A DNA stretch of 64,000 nucleotides from Sphingomonas sp. LR60 (GTDB taxonomy: Bacteria > Pseudomonadota > Alphaproteobacteria > Sphingomonadales > Sphingomonadaceae): positions 1,614,501 through 1,678,500 of the forward strand of contig NZ_JASPFK010000001.1 in NCBI RefSeq assembly GCF_036855935.1, read 5' to 3'. Below are positions 50,319 to 58,008 of this stretch, in pieces; the stretch's first letter is position 1; each line of letters opens with the position of its first letter. The translations under genes were made by a program, and so were the position numbers. The notes under the pieces are model-generated. The model was not told the DNA's origin, did not search any database, and worked only from the letters and a program-made list of their open reading frames with translations.

Positions 50319-50489
50319 CTACTGCTTTCGCCGCCATCCTAAATTCCAAAGTTCATGCGCCTTGCGCAACTCCCGCTCTGCGTCACTACCTGACGGATCG
50401 CCGTAGCCGTATGGGTTGGCTACCACCGGGTAGCCATGCGCCTTGGCCATACGACCTTGCCGGTACGCTGGCTGTTCCGATGGTGCCAT
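50319..50489 (-). CDS. Small hypothetical protein of the inner element
   Basis: 56 residues from ATG 50489: MAPSEQPAYRQGRMAKAHGY, then VVANPYGYGDPSGSD and ELRKAHELWNLGWRRKQ at the end. It starts two bases after the stop of the preceding gene, so it is probably cotranscribed and coupled. No recognised family. Basic and Gly/Tyr-rich. Confidence 0.55.
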   Translation of the reverse strand: MAPSEQPAYRQGRMAKAHGYPVVANPYGYGDPSGSDAERELRKAHELWNLGWRRKQ

Positions 50490-50491
50490 GA

Positions 50492-50905
50492 CTACATCAA
50501 CCTCTCGGCTGGCACGGCGATAACGCCCCAGCGCTCCAACTCCTCCCGGGTGGCTTGGCGTCCGATGCCGGACAAGCCTGACCAATCGTCCATTGGCTCT
50601 GGCTCGGGTTCTGGCTCAGGGCGGGTGAAGGCCGAAGCGGGTAGCTCTTCCTCCCGGTTGCTGAATTCGTCGGCGTAGACTTCCCACATGGCGACAGGCG
50701 ATCCGAGGATACCCCGTGCGCGCTCATGGAGGGCTAACAGAGGCTCTCCCGGTTCCCGACGGACGATCACCCCGGTTGGGTCGCTCATGCCCTCACAGAA
50801 CGGCTCAGCGTCGAAAATACGGCAGGCCATGCGCGGGAACGTCCTAGGAGCCTTCTGGCGTTCGTAACGAGCAACCCGCGCGATCAAGCTGGCATGGCGA
50901 GCCAC
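50492..50905 (-). CDS. Hypothetical phage-type protein
   Basis: 137 residues from GTG 50905, which is two bases after the upstream stop. The first 30 residues are basic; the centre has GEPLLALHERARGILG and AMWEVYADEFSNREEE. A low-complexity Glu-Pro repeat (EPEPEPEPEP) is followed by a small C-terminal part with REELERWGVIAV. No recognised family. It belongs to a run of short coupled minus-strand genes between the primase and the deaminase. Confidence 0.6.
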   Translation of the reverse strand: MARHASLIARVARYERQKAPRTFPRMACRIFDAEPFCEGMSDPTGVIVRREPGEPLLALHERARGILGSPVAMWEVYADEFSNREEELPASAFTRPEPEPEPEPMDDWSGLSGIGRQATREELERWGVIAVPAERLM

Positions 50906-50907
50906 GG

Positions 50908-51227
50908 TTAACGCCCCTCGATCTTATCCAAACGTTCGCTCAATGCCTCGACGGCTTCGCGCTCCAACGCGCGGCTAATTTCAGTAAGCGCATAGATCAA
51001 CTTTGAGCCTTTGGTAACATCAAGCTCGCCACTGGCCATCTGGCGATAGACCTTGACCATCTGACGGCGAGCAGCAGCACCAGTTTCAATACGCAGCCGC
51101 TTGCCCGGCACTTTACCGATGGCAGGGGGAGGTCAGCCAAAAAAGCACCGCTGTTCGTCGATAATGACGAAACAGCAGCGCCATTAGTTGCCTCTACCGG
51201 CGGGTATGAAGACCATCCTTTTGCCAT
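50908..51227 (-). CDS. Hypothetical protein, interrupted by a probable one-base deletion
   Basis: ATG 51227 begins MAKGWSSYPPVEATNGAAVS and the frame then reads through an Ala/Leu/Pro segment into nonsense. One missing base in a run of five G on the plus strand (51125-51129) would join it to IGKVPGKRLRIETGAAARRQ and then MVKVYRQMASGELDVTKGSKL, giving 106 residues. The C-terminal half is helical, charged and ends SERLDKIEGR. No family recognised; the helical part looks like a small phage regulator or terminase-small-subunit-like protein, but this is only an impression. Confidence 0.55.
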
Positions 51228-51242
51228 TTTTCGTCTCTAACC

Positions 51243-51581
51243 TCACTGAGGCTTAGATGGCTTGTCTTCACCGGTCTGTCCATAGCCCGCGCCCCAATTC
51301 TGCTCCAAGTTCGGCCTAGGGTCGCAAAAGCCGCAATGACACTGATCGAATATTGCAGCTATTTCATTGTGACCCGCCAACAGCTTTCGCTTCTTAAGAT
51401 CATTGTCGCATCGCAAAGAAGCCATGAACGACGCACACATGGTTCTACGTTCACCGAGCGGTAAACTTAGAGCCTCCACCATGTCACGTTCAATCCTTAC
51501 CGCCTCTTTTTCACACTTGGCTAACTCATTACAACGGTAAATCTCATATGCGCTGGCTTTGCTATTATCGTTTGCAGTCAT
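51243..51581 (-). CDS. Hypothetical protein with Cys cluster
   Basis: 112 residues: MTANDNSKASAYEIYRCNEL at the start, a helical region with KEAVRIERDMVEALSLPLGE, and a cysteine-rich segment FDQCHCGFCDP that could bind zinc. The C-terminal tail is Gly/Pro/Lys-rich. No family recognised. Same strand and spacing as its neighbours in the inner element. Confidence 0.55.
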   Translation of the reverse strand: MTANDNSKASAYEIYRCNELAKCEKEAVRIERDMVEALSLPLGERRTMCASFMASLRCDNDLKKRKLLAGHNEIAAIFDQCHCGFCDPRPNLEQNWGAGYGQTGEDKPSKPQ

Positions 51582-51649
51582 GAGGCCAAGCCTTCTGTCG
51601 GAAGTGAGCCGCTAGCCCACATTAATGGGCTAGCGGTTTGAGGTTAAAG

Positions 51650-52387
51650 TTACTCGGCTTCGGGTTCCGGGTCATTCTGAAAGCCGGTCGGCTCATACGA
51701 TGCCAGCAGAGACTTGCGCTTTGCGGCCGCAGCAGCATGACCACCCGTACCAGCCGTTGCCTTAACCTCCCAATTCAGCATTGCCTTATGCTGCATGTCG
51801 GCAAAGCTGAGATATCGCTGATGCTGCTTGATCGCAGCCATTTCCGCAGGAGCCGTCTTGAGCTTGAACTGATTGTAGAGAGGGTCACTCACGCTACGGT
51901 CAACACCCGTCAGAATAGCAGGAGCGTCGCCGCCGTAGATCGCGCCGATGACGTTCATGTCTCCATCATTAAATGCCTTTCTGACCGTGGCCAGCCTTTC
52001 TTCAGCCGGCATAGCCAGCAACACCCGGCGGACTTCGCTGGCATAAGCGGTTTCACGAACGCTGAGCTTGCCAGCCAGCTTGCGAGTGGCATCGGCCAAG
52101 GAAGCTTCAAGCTCTTGCCGGGCAACCTTGTAGGAACGTTCAAATTCAGCAACGACCCGCTCGGTTCGCCGTTCGATATTAGCCAGATGGGCAGCACGGG
52201 TTACGGTCGGGTCAGGGTTCTTGCGCAGATAGTCAACTGCCTCAGCCGCCTTCATGGTGCCCACACTATGAGCCTTGAAAGCCGTAGCGCCGGCGGACAC
52301 ATTATCGTCAATGCCAAAAGCGCCATGGTTGAGGTCAGGCTGACCCGCAGGAGCAAGGTTCGGAGCTTCGGGTTGATAAGTAGCCAT
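51650..52387 (-). CDS. Hypothetical protein of the inner element, mostly helical
   Basis: 245 residues from ATG 52387. An N-terminal Pro/Ala-rich stretch precedes a long helical region with ERRTERVVAEFERSYKVARQ and a segment RRVLLAMPAEERLATVRKAF; the C-terminus is acidic (NDPEPEAE). The composition resembles small phage scaffold or head-associated proteins, but I see no diagnostic motif. It is the first gene downstream of the iteron region and may be the first of the run leading to the deaminase. Confidence 0.62.
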   Translation of the reverse strand: MATYQPEAPNLAPAGQPDLNHGAFGIDDNVSAGATAFKAHSVGTMKAAEAVDYLRKNPDPTVTRAAHLANIERRTERVVAEFERSYKVARQELEASLADATRKLAGKLSVRETAYASEVRRVLLAMPAEERLATVRKAFNDGDMNVIGAIYGGDAPAILTGVDRSVSDPLYNQFKLKTAPAEMAAIKQHQRYLSFADMQHKAMLNWEVKATAGTGGHAAAAAKRKSLLASYEPTGFQNDPEPEAE

Positions 52388-52543
52388 GTCAGTTACTTCC
52401 TTCAGAGTTGAGTTGGTTAAGCAATTCGGTAATCATGGATCGTTCGGCAAAGGCAATGTTACCAAGCCAAGAGGTCAGAAAACCAGCAAGCCGGTTCTCC
52501 ATTAGATTAGCCCACATGGGGGCGGTGGAGACTTCCTCTATTC

Positions 52544-52739
52544 TATCAGGCGCTCCCTAGAGGGAGCCTGATATATATATTTTATAGGGGGGGCTCGTGG
52601 TGCGTATGGTGCAAGGGTAGGTGCAAGCAAAGTCAAGCACTTAGCCATTGTTACTGTGAGGGGGTTGGTGCGGGTTGGTGCAGGGTTCAGTGCAGGGGTA
52701 GGTGCAGAGCAAAATCAAGCACTTAGCCGGAGGGGTCGG
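52544..52739. repeat. Hairpin plus iteron array, putative replication origin
   Basis: A hairpin (TATCAGGC...CCTGATA around a CTCCCT/AGGGAG core, 52544-52573) is followed by an A+T stretch ATATATATTTTATA. Then GGTGCA-type repeats occur about seven times between 52608 and 52739, including a longer pair at 52608-52646 and 52690-52728 sharing TCAAGCACTTAGCC. The block lies beside the primase-helicase gene. Repeats, A+T stretch and location together fit an origin. The remainder of 52388-52750 has no gene. Confidence 0.6.
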
Positions 52740-52750
52740 TGCAGCCGGGG

Positions 52751-54811
52751 TCATAGCGCGACGCCCGATGCGGCAAGTCTAATGCCCTTGACCCATGCCC
52801 GATTATCTCTCTGCCAAACCCTTTGTTCGAGCAGAATAACACCCGCACCGTTGAGCCGCTCGAAAGCCCGCTTAAATGCCGCTTTTTTAAGGCCACCCGC
52901 TTCAGGCATTCCCTCGAAGATCTTAGGCGCGTAGTTGACCCCCTCTACATGCCCAACGTTTCGTTTTTGGGCCGCGCAAACTGCCAAGCAACGTAGGAAT
53001 GCTTCATTCTCAAAGTTCGCTTGTGAGTGAGTAGCGATCCGGCCACGCTCAAGCTCGGCAATGTCAGCTTCTCGAATGAACGCCCCTTCATGCCAACGAA
53101 AGGTCAAGCTCTCGCCAGCGCGCCCGTAATTTGACTTGGCGCGTACCAGATAACGAGCGTCACGGTCCCGGATTGTCCCATCGGCTTCCTGTGGGATGCC
53201 AAGGTTAAGACGGGTGCGGACTTGGTTTTCCCAAGCCGTTGAACCGCTGAAGCCAGCACCGCTTTTATTAGGATGGCCAATCAAGATGATTGCTGCACCC
53301 GTTTCCTTGGCCAAACCGGTCAGCAGGTTTAGGAATGCAGCGACTTGGTTGCGGACATTCTCATTGCCGCTGAAAAAGTGAGCAACATTATCCAGCACCA
53401 CAAGCCCGGCACCCATTTCGCGAATGGTCTTGCCAAGCCACTGGTAGGCCGGCGACGGTGCCATTCGCCCGCTTGCGTCAAAGGTAGCCAGTTCGGCGTT
53501 CAGCGCACCAGCGAGGCTGACCACGCCCATCCAGCCATCGAGGTCCGCGATCTGGATACCGGTGGACTCGAGGATGGCGCTCTGACGCCTGTGAAGCTCG
53601 CTGCTGTCATCCTCGCACGTCACGTACAGCGAGACAGCCCGGCGCGTCTGAAGGCCCATCCACAAGGCTCCTGCGGCGACGCTGGTGCATATCTGCTGGC
53701 TCAGCAGCGACTTACCCGCGCCACCCGGCGCGTAGAGCATCGTGACCTCACGAGAGGCGACCCAATCCACTACCGTCCAAACGCGCTGCTCAGGCGCTTT
53801 CCTCGCCCAAGCGGCAACGTTGATGACGTCAGGTTCATCAACCATCTGGACCGGTACAGGAGCGGCGGCGACTTCGTTGCGAAGCGGCGCGCCGTTGACA
53901 GTCACATTGGACGTATCGACAAGCTTAATCTCAGGCCGGTTAAAAGCCGTCTCAATCGTTCTACGGCGGTAGTAAGGTCGGGCTTGCGTCTTGTCCTTGT
54001 TGTTAGCAGCATTGACACGATGGCCAAGCGGCGATGCCAGCCAAATGCGTTCAACCTGCTCACGATTTCCAGACAGGATAGCCAAGGAATTGACTAGCGC
54101 TTGGTCGGCGCGACTATTATCTTTGCCATCGTGCGAAATGTCGCCATTGTAGCGCGCGGCCATCACCGGGTCACGGTAAAGCAAGGCTACAACTTCAGCA
54201 TCGCTTTTATTGACAGCGCGGTCAGCCTGAATACCAGCGTCAGCCTCTTTGCCGCCACCCATCTCCTGATGTAAAGTATCAAGAAGCTCTTGGCGACTGG
54301 CAATAGGCGCATTGTTGACGATATTGCCGGTCATGGTGAAGAAGCGGTCAGACGAATAAACTTCAACACCGTCGCGACGACGCCCGCACGAGACGTTGCC
54401 CTTGACAATGATGTGCAAGCCGGTGCCGCTGGGACTTACCTCAGTATAGCTGTCAAACTCACGACAAATCTTCTCTTGAAGTCGGTTCGCCTCGGGGTCG
54501 CCATGCGTGTCGTCAAGGTCAATGCCGGTATAAGGGTCATCGTCACCGAACATAAAGCCGATGCCGCTAAACCCTGTTTCCTCGACAGGCGCGATAGGGC
54601 TGCAAGGTCCGACTAGCGATAGAGGCGCTGAGCAAGCTTGCTCAAAGCTACCCCATTCGGCGGGCCGATTAGCAGCCGCTTTCTTGCCGCCGGGCCAAGG
54701 CTGGTAAGGAACCTTTGTGGGCTTGGAGCCACCACGAACCTCAAGACGCCAGCACACCCACTGTGAGAGATTACGCAGTTCATTGGGAATGTTGTCGTAG
54801 CACGTAGACAT
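52751..54811 (-). CDS. Primase-helicase fusion, phage/plasmid type
   Basis: 686 residues. The N-terminal part starts PNELRNLSQWVCWRLEVR and contains KPTKVPYQP and FMFGDDDPYTGIDLDD, the pattern of NrS-1-polymerase/D5-like primase modules; DLDD is a candidate metal-binding pair. GSGLHIIVKG-like GTGLHIIVKG follows. A RepA/AAA_25-type helicase begins near 355 with Walker A APGGAGKSLLSQQ and has a Walker-B-like LVVLDNVAHF, then AIILIGHPNKSGAG. Such fusions start replication of satellites and integrative plasmids. The likely origin is immediately downstream of its 3' end. Confidence 0.85.
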   Translation of the reverse strand: MSTCYDNIPNELRNLSQWVCWRLEVRGGSKPTKVPYQPWPGGKKAAANRPAEWGSFEQACSAPLSLVGPCSPIAPVEETGFSGIGFMFGDDDPYTGIDLDDTHGDPEANRLQEKICREFDSYTEVSPSGTGLHIIVKGNVSCGRRRDGVEVYSSDRFFTMTGNIVNNAPIASRQELLDTLHQEMGGGKEADAGIQADRAVNKSDAEVVALLYRDPVMAARYNGDISHDGKDNSRADQALVNSLAILSGNREQVERIWLASPLGHRVNAANNKDKTQARPYYRRRTIETAFNRPEIKLVDTSNVTVNGAPLRNEVAAAPVPVQMVDEPDVINVAAWARKAPEQRVWTVVDWVASREVTMLYAPGGAGKSLLSQQICTSVAAGALWMGLQTRRAVSLYVTCEDDSSELHRRQSAILESTGIQIADLDGWMGVVSLAGALNAELATFDASGRMAPSPAYQWLGKTIREMGAGLVVLDNVAHFFSGNENVRNQVAAFLNLLTGLAKETGAAIILIGHPNKSGAGFSGSTAWENQVRTRLNLGIPQEADGTIRDRDARYLVRAKSNYGRAGESLTFRWHEGAFIREADIAELERGRIATHSQANFENEAFLRCLAVCAAQKRNVGHVEGVNYAPKIFEGMPEAGGLKKAAFKRAFERLNGAGVILLEQRVWQRDNRAWVKGIRLAASGVAL

Positions 54812-54979
54812 AGTAAGCCTTCGGGTCGCTCACCGGTCTTTTCTAGTTCACCCTCTTTACAGGGGATGCCTTCGCAACTAAAAAATACGGGTTCGCAGAT
54901 TTGGATCGTTTGCGGATCGTTTGTCAGGAAGCCTCAGACCCTCACGGTGCGTGCTGTCACCGTGAGGGTTTTTACTGGC

Positions 54980-55174
54980 TCACGCGGCAACTTTGGAGTT
55001 AATCCACTCTGAGATTTGCGCCTCGGTGAAAAGCGTTCGCCGGCCAAACTTTAGCGGCTTCAACTCGCCGGCTTGAACGGCTCGGTAAATTGTAGCGCGT
55101 CCAAGCTTGGTGAACTTCATAACACCCTGAACATCAATCAATTGCGGTAGGGCTGGTGTGGTGTCGATTTGCAT
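54980..55174 (-). CDS. AlpA/excisionase-type helix-turn-helix protein
   Basis: 64 residues with a winged helix-turn-helix of the MerR/AlpA superfamily: LIDVQGVMKFTKLGRATIYR, then AVQAGELKPLKFGRRTLF and TEAQISEWI. P4-type AlpA activates the integrase and such proteins often act as excisionase. It is on the same strand as, and between, the primase and integrase genes. The start ATG 55174 faces a repeat-rich divergent region. Confidence 0.82.
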   Translation of the reverse strand: MQIDTTPALPQLIDVQGVMKFTKLGRATIYRAVQAGELKPLKFGRRTLFTEAQISEWINSKVAA

Positions 55175-55320
55175 TGTGCATGCTCCCGAATGATCTAATG
55201 ACCACTCAGGTGCCTCAACGTCCCAAATTGCGTCAAGGGAAAAACAGTGTCAAAGCCCAGAAATCGCGCCTGTTCTTTATACGTTCTGCTATTCGTGCTT
55301 AAGTTTGCTTATAGTTGCTT

Positions 55321-55442
55321 TAAAAGCCAGCCTAATACTTGCGATAAAAGCCAGCGAGCTAGCCAGCCAAGCCAGCAGGGTCAGCCTGAAAGCCAGCCAA
55401 GTGGGCCAGATACGCAAAAGGGCCAGCATTTCTGCCAGCCCT
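55321..55442. repeat. AGCCAGC repeat block upstream of the AlpA-like gene
   Basis: TAAAAGCCAGC occurs at 55321 and 55345, then further AGCCAGC/GCCAGCC copies run to 55440, about eight in all. The 14-mer GCCAGCATTTCTGC (55422-55435) recurs at 57729-57742 near the attachment site. The block lies in the 350-bp gap between the AlpA-like gene and the divergent membrane-protein gene. An ORF of 85 codons across it is repetitive and has no convincing start, so it is not called. Likely operators or integrase/excisionase binding sites. Confidence 0.5.
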
Positions 55443-55521
55443 TAGCGGATGATATAGAAGCCAAGCCCACATTGAAGCAGATGAGTATGCCGGCTACGTG
55501 CTGATAAGGGGGTATCGTCTC

Positions 55522-56343
55522 GTGCTTCAGATCATTTTCGGGGATGATGAGCATACGGCAGCGGATGGGCCGTACGCGCGGCTGATGAAGACCCGTAAGT
55601 GGCTTTACCTCTCATCCGCGACCTTGTCGATCGTACACGGCGGACTTTACAACGAAAAGGCTGCATCAAGCCTGCTAAAATTCGTTAAAGCGCCAACATC
55701 GGTTGTTGAGCCGGCTCTTGCGATAGGTGTTGCCTATCTTTTGCTGCAATATAGCCTCTTGGTCGGACAGCTCTTATCGACCTACGACATTGTTATTTCT
55801 GATAGGTTCATCTTCCGACGATCAGATGACTTAACCTCTGCTCGCGACAGAATTAAAGAGGCAACGAGCCAGCTTCAATCCAGCATCAATGCTTTTCGGC
55901 AGGATTTTGCAGTTGCACTTCAAGCTCGACAGAATGAACTTGTAAATCAGATTGCGTTAGAAGGTAAGAAGCTAAACGCCCTGACCGAACAGAGAGTTAA
56001 GCTTCAGCAGCAATTATCGGGCAACGGCTCTCTCGCAAAGGTAATGCACGATGAGGGTCGGCAAAACGCGATAAGGGCAAGGCTAATCAACTCTTTAAAG
56101 AAGCTAAAATCCTCGCCTTTAGAGGAGCTTGATCCTTCCTACGACCCAAATGTCAAGCTATGCCAGTCGGCACTTCTGGAAGCGGAGCAGGCTTTTAAAA
56201 TCTTACGCTCCGAAATGCCGTCTGAGAGGCATGGATATAGGTTTGCAGAAGTGATTATCGATACTCTACGTTTGGGGCCGCCTTGGTTATTTGCCGCCCT
56301 CGCCTTGCTGCATTATCTGGTGATTTGGCCCTTCAACGGCTGA
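55522..56343 (+). CDS. Membrane protein with central coiled coil, unknown function
   Basis: 273 residues from GTG 55522 (AAGGGGG nine bases upstream); a GTG at 55498 is in frame but lacks such a site. Hydrophobic helices lie at about 65-90 (VVEPALAIGVAYLLLQYSLLV) and at the extreme C-terminus (LFAALALLHYLVIW). Between them is a long coiled-coil region with QLQSSINAFRQDFAVALQAR and NQIALEGKKLNAL. It is the only plus-strand gene of the inner element and its 3' end overlaps the convergent integrase by 11 bp. No family recognised. It may be a second defence or an immunity gene. Confidence 0.65.
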   Translation: MLQIIFGDDEHTAADGPYARLMKTRKWLYLSSATLSIVHGGLYNEKAASSLLKFVKAPTSVVEPALAIGVAYLLLQYSLLVGQLLSTYDIVISDRFIFRRSDDLTSARDRIKEATSQLQSSINAFRQDFAVALQARQNELVNQIALEGKKLNALTEQRVKLQQQLSGNGSLAKVMHDEGRQNAIRARLINSLKKLKSSPLEELDPSYDPNVKLCQSALLEAEQAFKILRSEMPSERHGYRFAEVIIDTLRLGPPWLFAALALLHYLVIWPFNG

Positions 56344-57622
56344 CCTCTCTTTGTAATTGAACTTGTCCTTCGTTGATAAAATTCTCCCAAGCCGACATAA
56401 GCTCGATTCTCCGCTCAAGATAATTCGTGCGCAGATACGCCGCCCGCACGGCATTCGTATCCTTGTGGGCAAGTGCCGTTTCCAGCACCTCACCGGGGAA
56501 TGACGTTGCCTCAGCGCCCCAATCGCGAAAGCAGGAGCGAGCCAATCCATGAGCCGTAATAGCCGGCATAACGGCATGAAGCGTCTTGTTGATGGCCACA
56601 TCCGATAGCAGCCCGCCGGTAGGGCCGGGGAAGACCCTGCCCACAATAGGCGCGTCGTCGGGCTGGCCAGCGCTGGTGAGCTTCGCACGCGCCCGCTCAG
56701 CCATCGTGGAGAGGATCGACAGCGCTTCAGCGCTCAGCGGGACCGTGTGAGCCTCGCGTGCCTTCATGCGCGCCTCAGGGACGTGCCAGAGCGCCTTGTC
56801 GCGGTCGATCTCGCTCCACTGAGCGCCGCGTACCTCCATCGACCGTGCGGCGGTCAGGACGCTGAAGCGGAGAGCGAGGGCGGACGTGCTGTCCTTCTCC
56901 CTGAGCGCTGCCATGATCGTCGGCACCTCCTGCCATGGCGGCGCTGCGTGGTGCTTGACCTTGCCGGCTACCTCGCGAGGCGATGGCATGATTTTGTCCA
57001 GGTGGTTTTTCCACCGGGCCGGATTGCGCCGGTCAATTTCCTCAGTGATGTAAGCGTAATCAATGACAGCCTCGACCCGCTGACGGACTCGCGTAGCCGT
57101 CTCGGTCTTGGTGGCCCAAATGGGTGTCAGGATCGCCATTATGTCCGCAACCGTAATGGCAGCGGGCCGTTTGGCTCCAATGTGGGGATATGCGTAAGCC
57201 TGAAGCGTGGATGGCCATTGAGCAAGGTGCTTGGCGTTAGGCTCGTTGCCGTTCCTGCCACGCTTGCCTTGACGGTTGGCGATATACTCGACCGCGTAAT
57301 CCTTGAAGGTTTTCGCCATCGGCTCAGCCGCCGGCTTCAGAATCAAAGCCGGGTTACGATCCGCCGCAACCTCAGCGCGTAGCCGCTCAGCAATCTCGCG
57401 AGCCGCTTTAAGCGACTTGGCAGGGTAAGACCCCAAGCCAATCTCAACCGGCTTACCCTTGGCCGCTTCGCCAGCCCAAGTGGCGGTCAGTCTGACCTTG
57501 AAGCGGAAAACGAAGTTGATGCCTGACCCGCGACGCCGGACATAAAGATTGCCGCCATCGCTGGTGTAGCCCTCTTTGGCCTTCTTAACCTGAGAGTCGG
57601 ACAGTAGGTTGATAGCCGCCAT
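56333..57622 (-). CDS. int: Tyrosine integrase (P4/DUF4102 type)
   Basis: Site-specific recombinase of 429 residues that inserts the inner element at tRNA-Ser. The N-terminal DUF4102-type arm-binding domain has INLLSDSQVKKAKEG and IGLGSYPAKSLKAARE. The catalytic domain shows TAARSMEVRGAQW (first Arg), HGLARSCFRDWGAEA (HxxR), a His/Lys in ALAHKDTN, and the nucleophile Tyr in VRAAYLR. ATG 57622 has GGAAGG seven bases upstream; an upstream ATG at 57637 lacks such spacing. It lies 160 bp from the tRNA gene and is intact, unlike the related copy at 47 kb. Confidence 0.92.
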   Translation of the reverse strand: MAAINLLSDSQVKKAKEGYTSDGGNLYVRRRGSGINFVFRFKVRLTATWAGEAAKGKPVEIGLGSYPAKSLKAAREIAERLRAEVAADRNPALILKPAAEPMAKTFKDYAVEYIANRQGKRGRNGNEPNAKHLAQWPSTLQAYAYPHIGAKRPAAITVADIMAILTPIWATKTETATRVRQRVEAVIDYAYITEEIDRRNPARWKNHLDKIMPSPREVAGKVKHHAAPPWQEVPTIMAALREKDSTSALALRFSVLTAARSMEVRGAQWSEIDRDKALWHVPEARMKAREAHTVPLSAEALSILSTMAERARAKLTSAGQPDDAPIVGRVFPGPTGGLLSDVAINKTLHAVMPAITAHGLARSCFRDWGAEATSFPGEVLETALAHKDTNAVRAAYLRTNYLERRIELMSAWENFINEGQVQLQREVSR

Positions 57623-57723
57623 AAACCCGCCTTCCACCCGCCTATTCGGGCCATCCCTCAGCCTTACCCTAGGGCTGAGAAATGGGCAAACAGGGGGAAA
57701 CGTCCTGAGACGCTGAAGTTAGC

Positions 57724-57742
57724 TAAAAGCCAGCATTTCTGC
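57724..57742 (+). promoter_or_regulatory. Candidate integrase arm-type site (right end)
   Basis: TAAAAGCCAGCATTTCTGC. It shares 11 bp with 55321 and 55345, 14 bp with 55422, and TAAAGCCAGCAT with 47838 at the other end of the element. Confidence 0.42.
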
Positions 57743-57779
57743 GGGTTTGAGCTAATTTCTGGCTGTTTTGCATGGCGTA

Positions 57780-57795
57780 ATTGGCGGAAGAGGTG
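57780..57795. repeat. Attachment site at the tRNA-Ser 3' end
   Basis: ATTGGCGGAAGAGGTG is the minus-strand 3' end of tRNA-Ser plus two bases. It recurs at 42047-42062 and 47695-47710. Because the tRNA end is restored, the tRNA stays functional after integration. Confidence 0.85.
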
Positions 57796-57871
57796 GGATT
57801 CGAACCCACGGAGAGCTTGCACCCTCGCTGGTTTTCAAGACCAGTGCCTTAAACCGCTCGGCCACTCTTCC
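57782..57871 (-). tRNA. tRNA-Ser (anticodon TGA)
   Basis: Minus strand from GGAAGAGTGGCCGAGCGG to CACCTCTTCCGCCA, 90 nt with an encoded CCA and a long variable arm. The anticodon loop CTTGAAA gives UGA. Its 3' end is the insertion point of the accessory region. Confidence 0.96.
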
Positions 57872-58008
57872 TGACGTGCGGTGCGGCTGCCTATGGCAGC
57901 AACGCTTGGCCGTGTTCAAGCCCCTGACCAACGCTGCGGTCATCCGTGCCCGCCCTGCGACGATTTGCGGTACCGCTGTTGCGCGCGCTGTGTCAGAACC
58001 GGGCGATC

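Noticed and set aside
55321..55442. AGCCAGC repeats considered as a CRISPR array
   Set aside because: Units are 7-11 bp with no regular spacers and no cas genes nearby.
55247..55504. 85-codon plus-strand frame in the AGCCAGC repeat block
   Set aside because: Its Ser/Gln/Pro composition is produced by the repeats.
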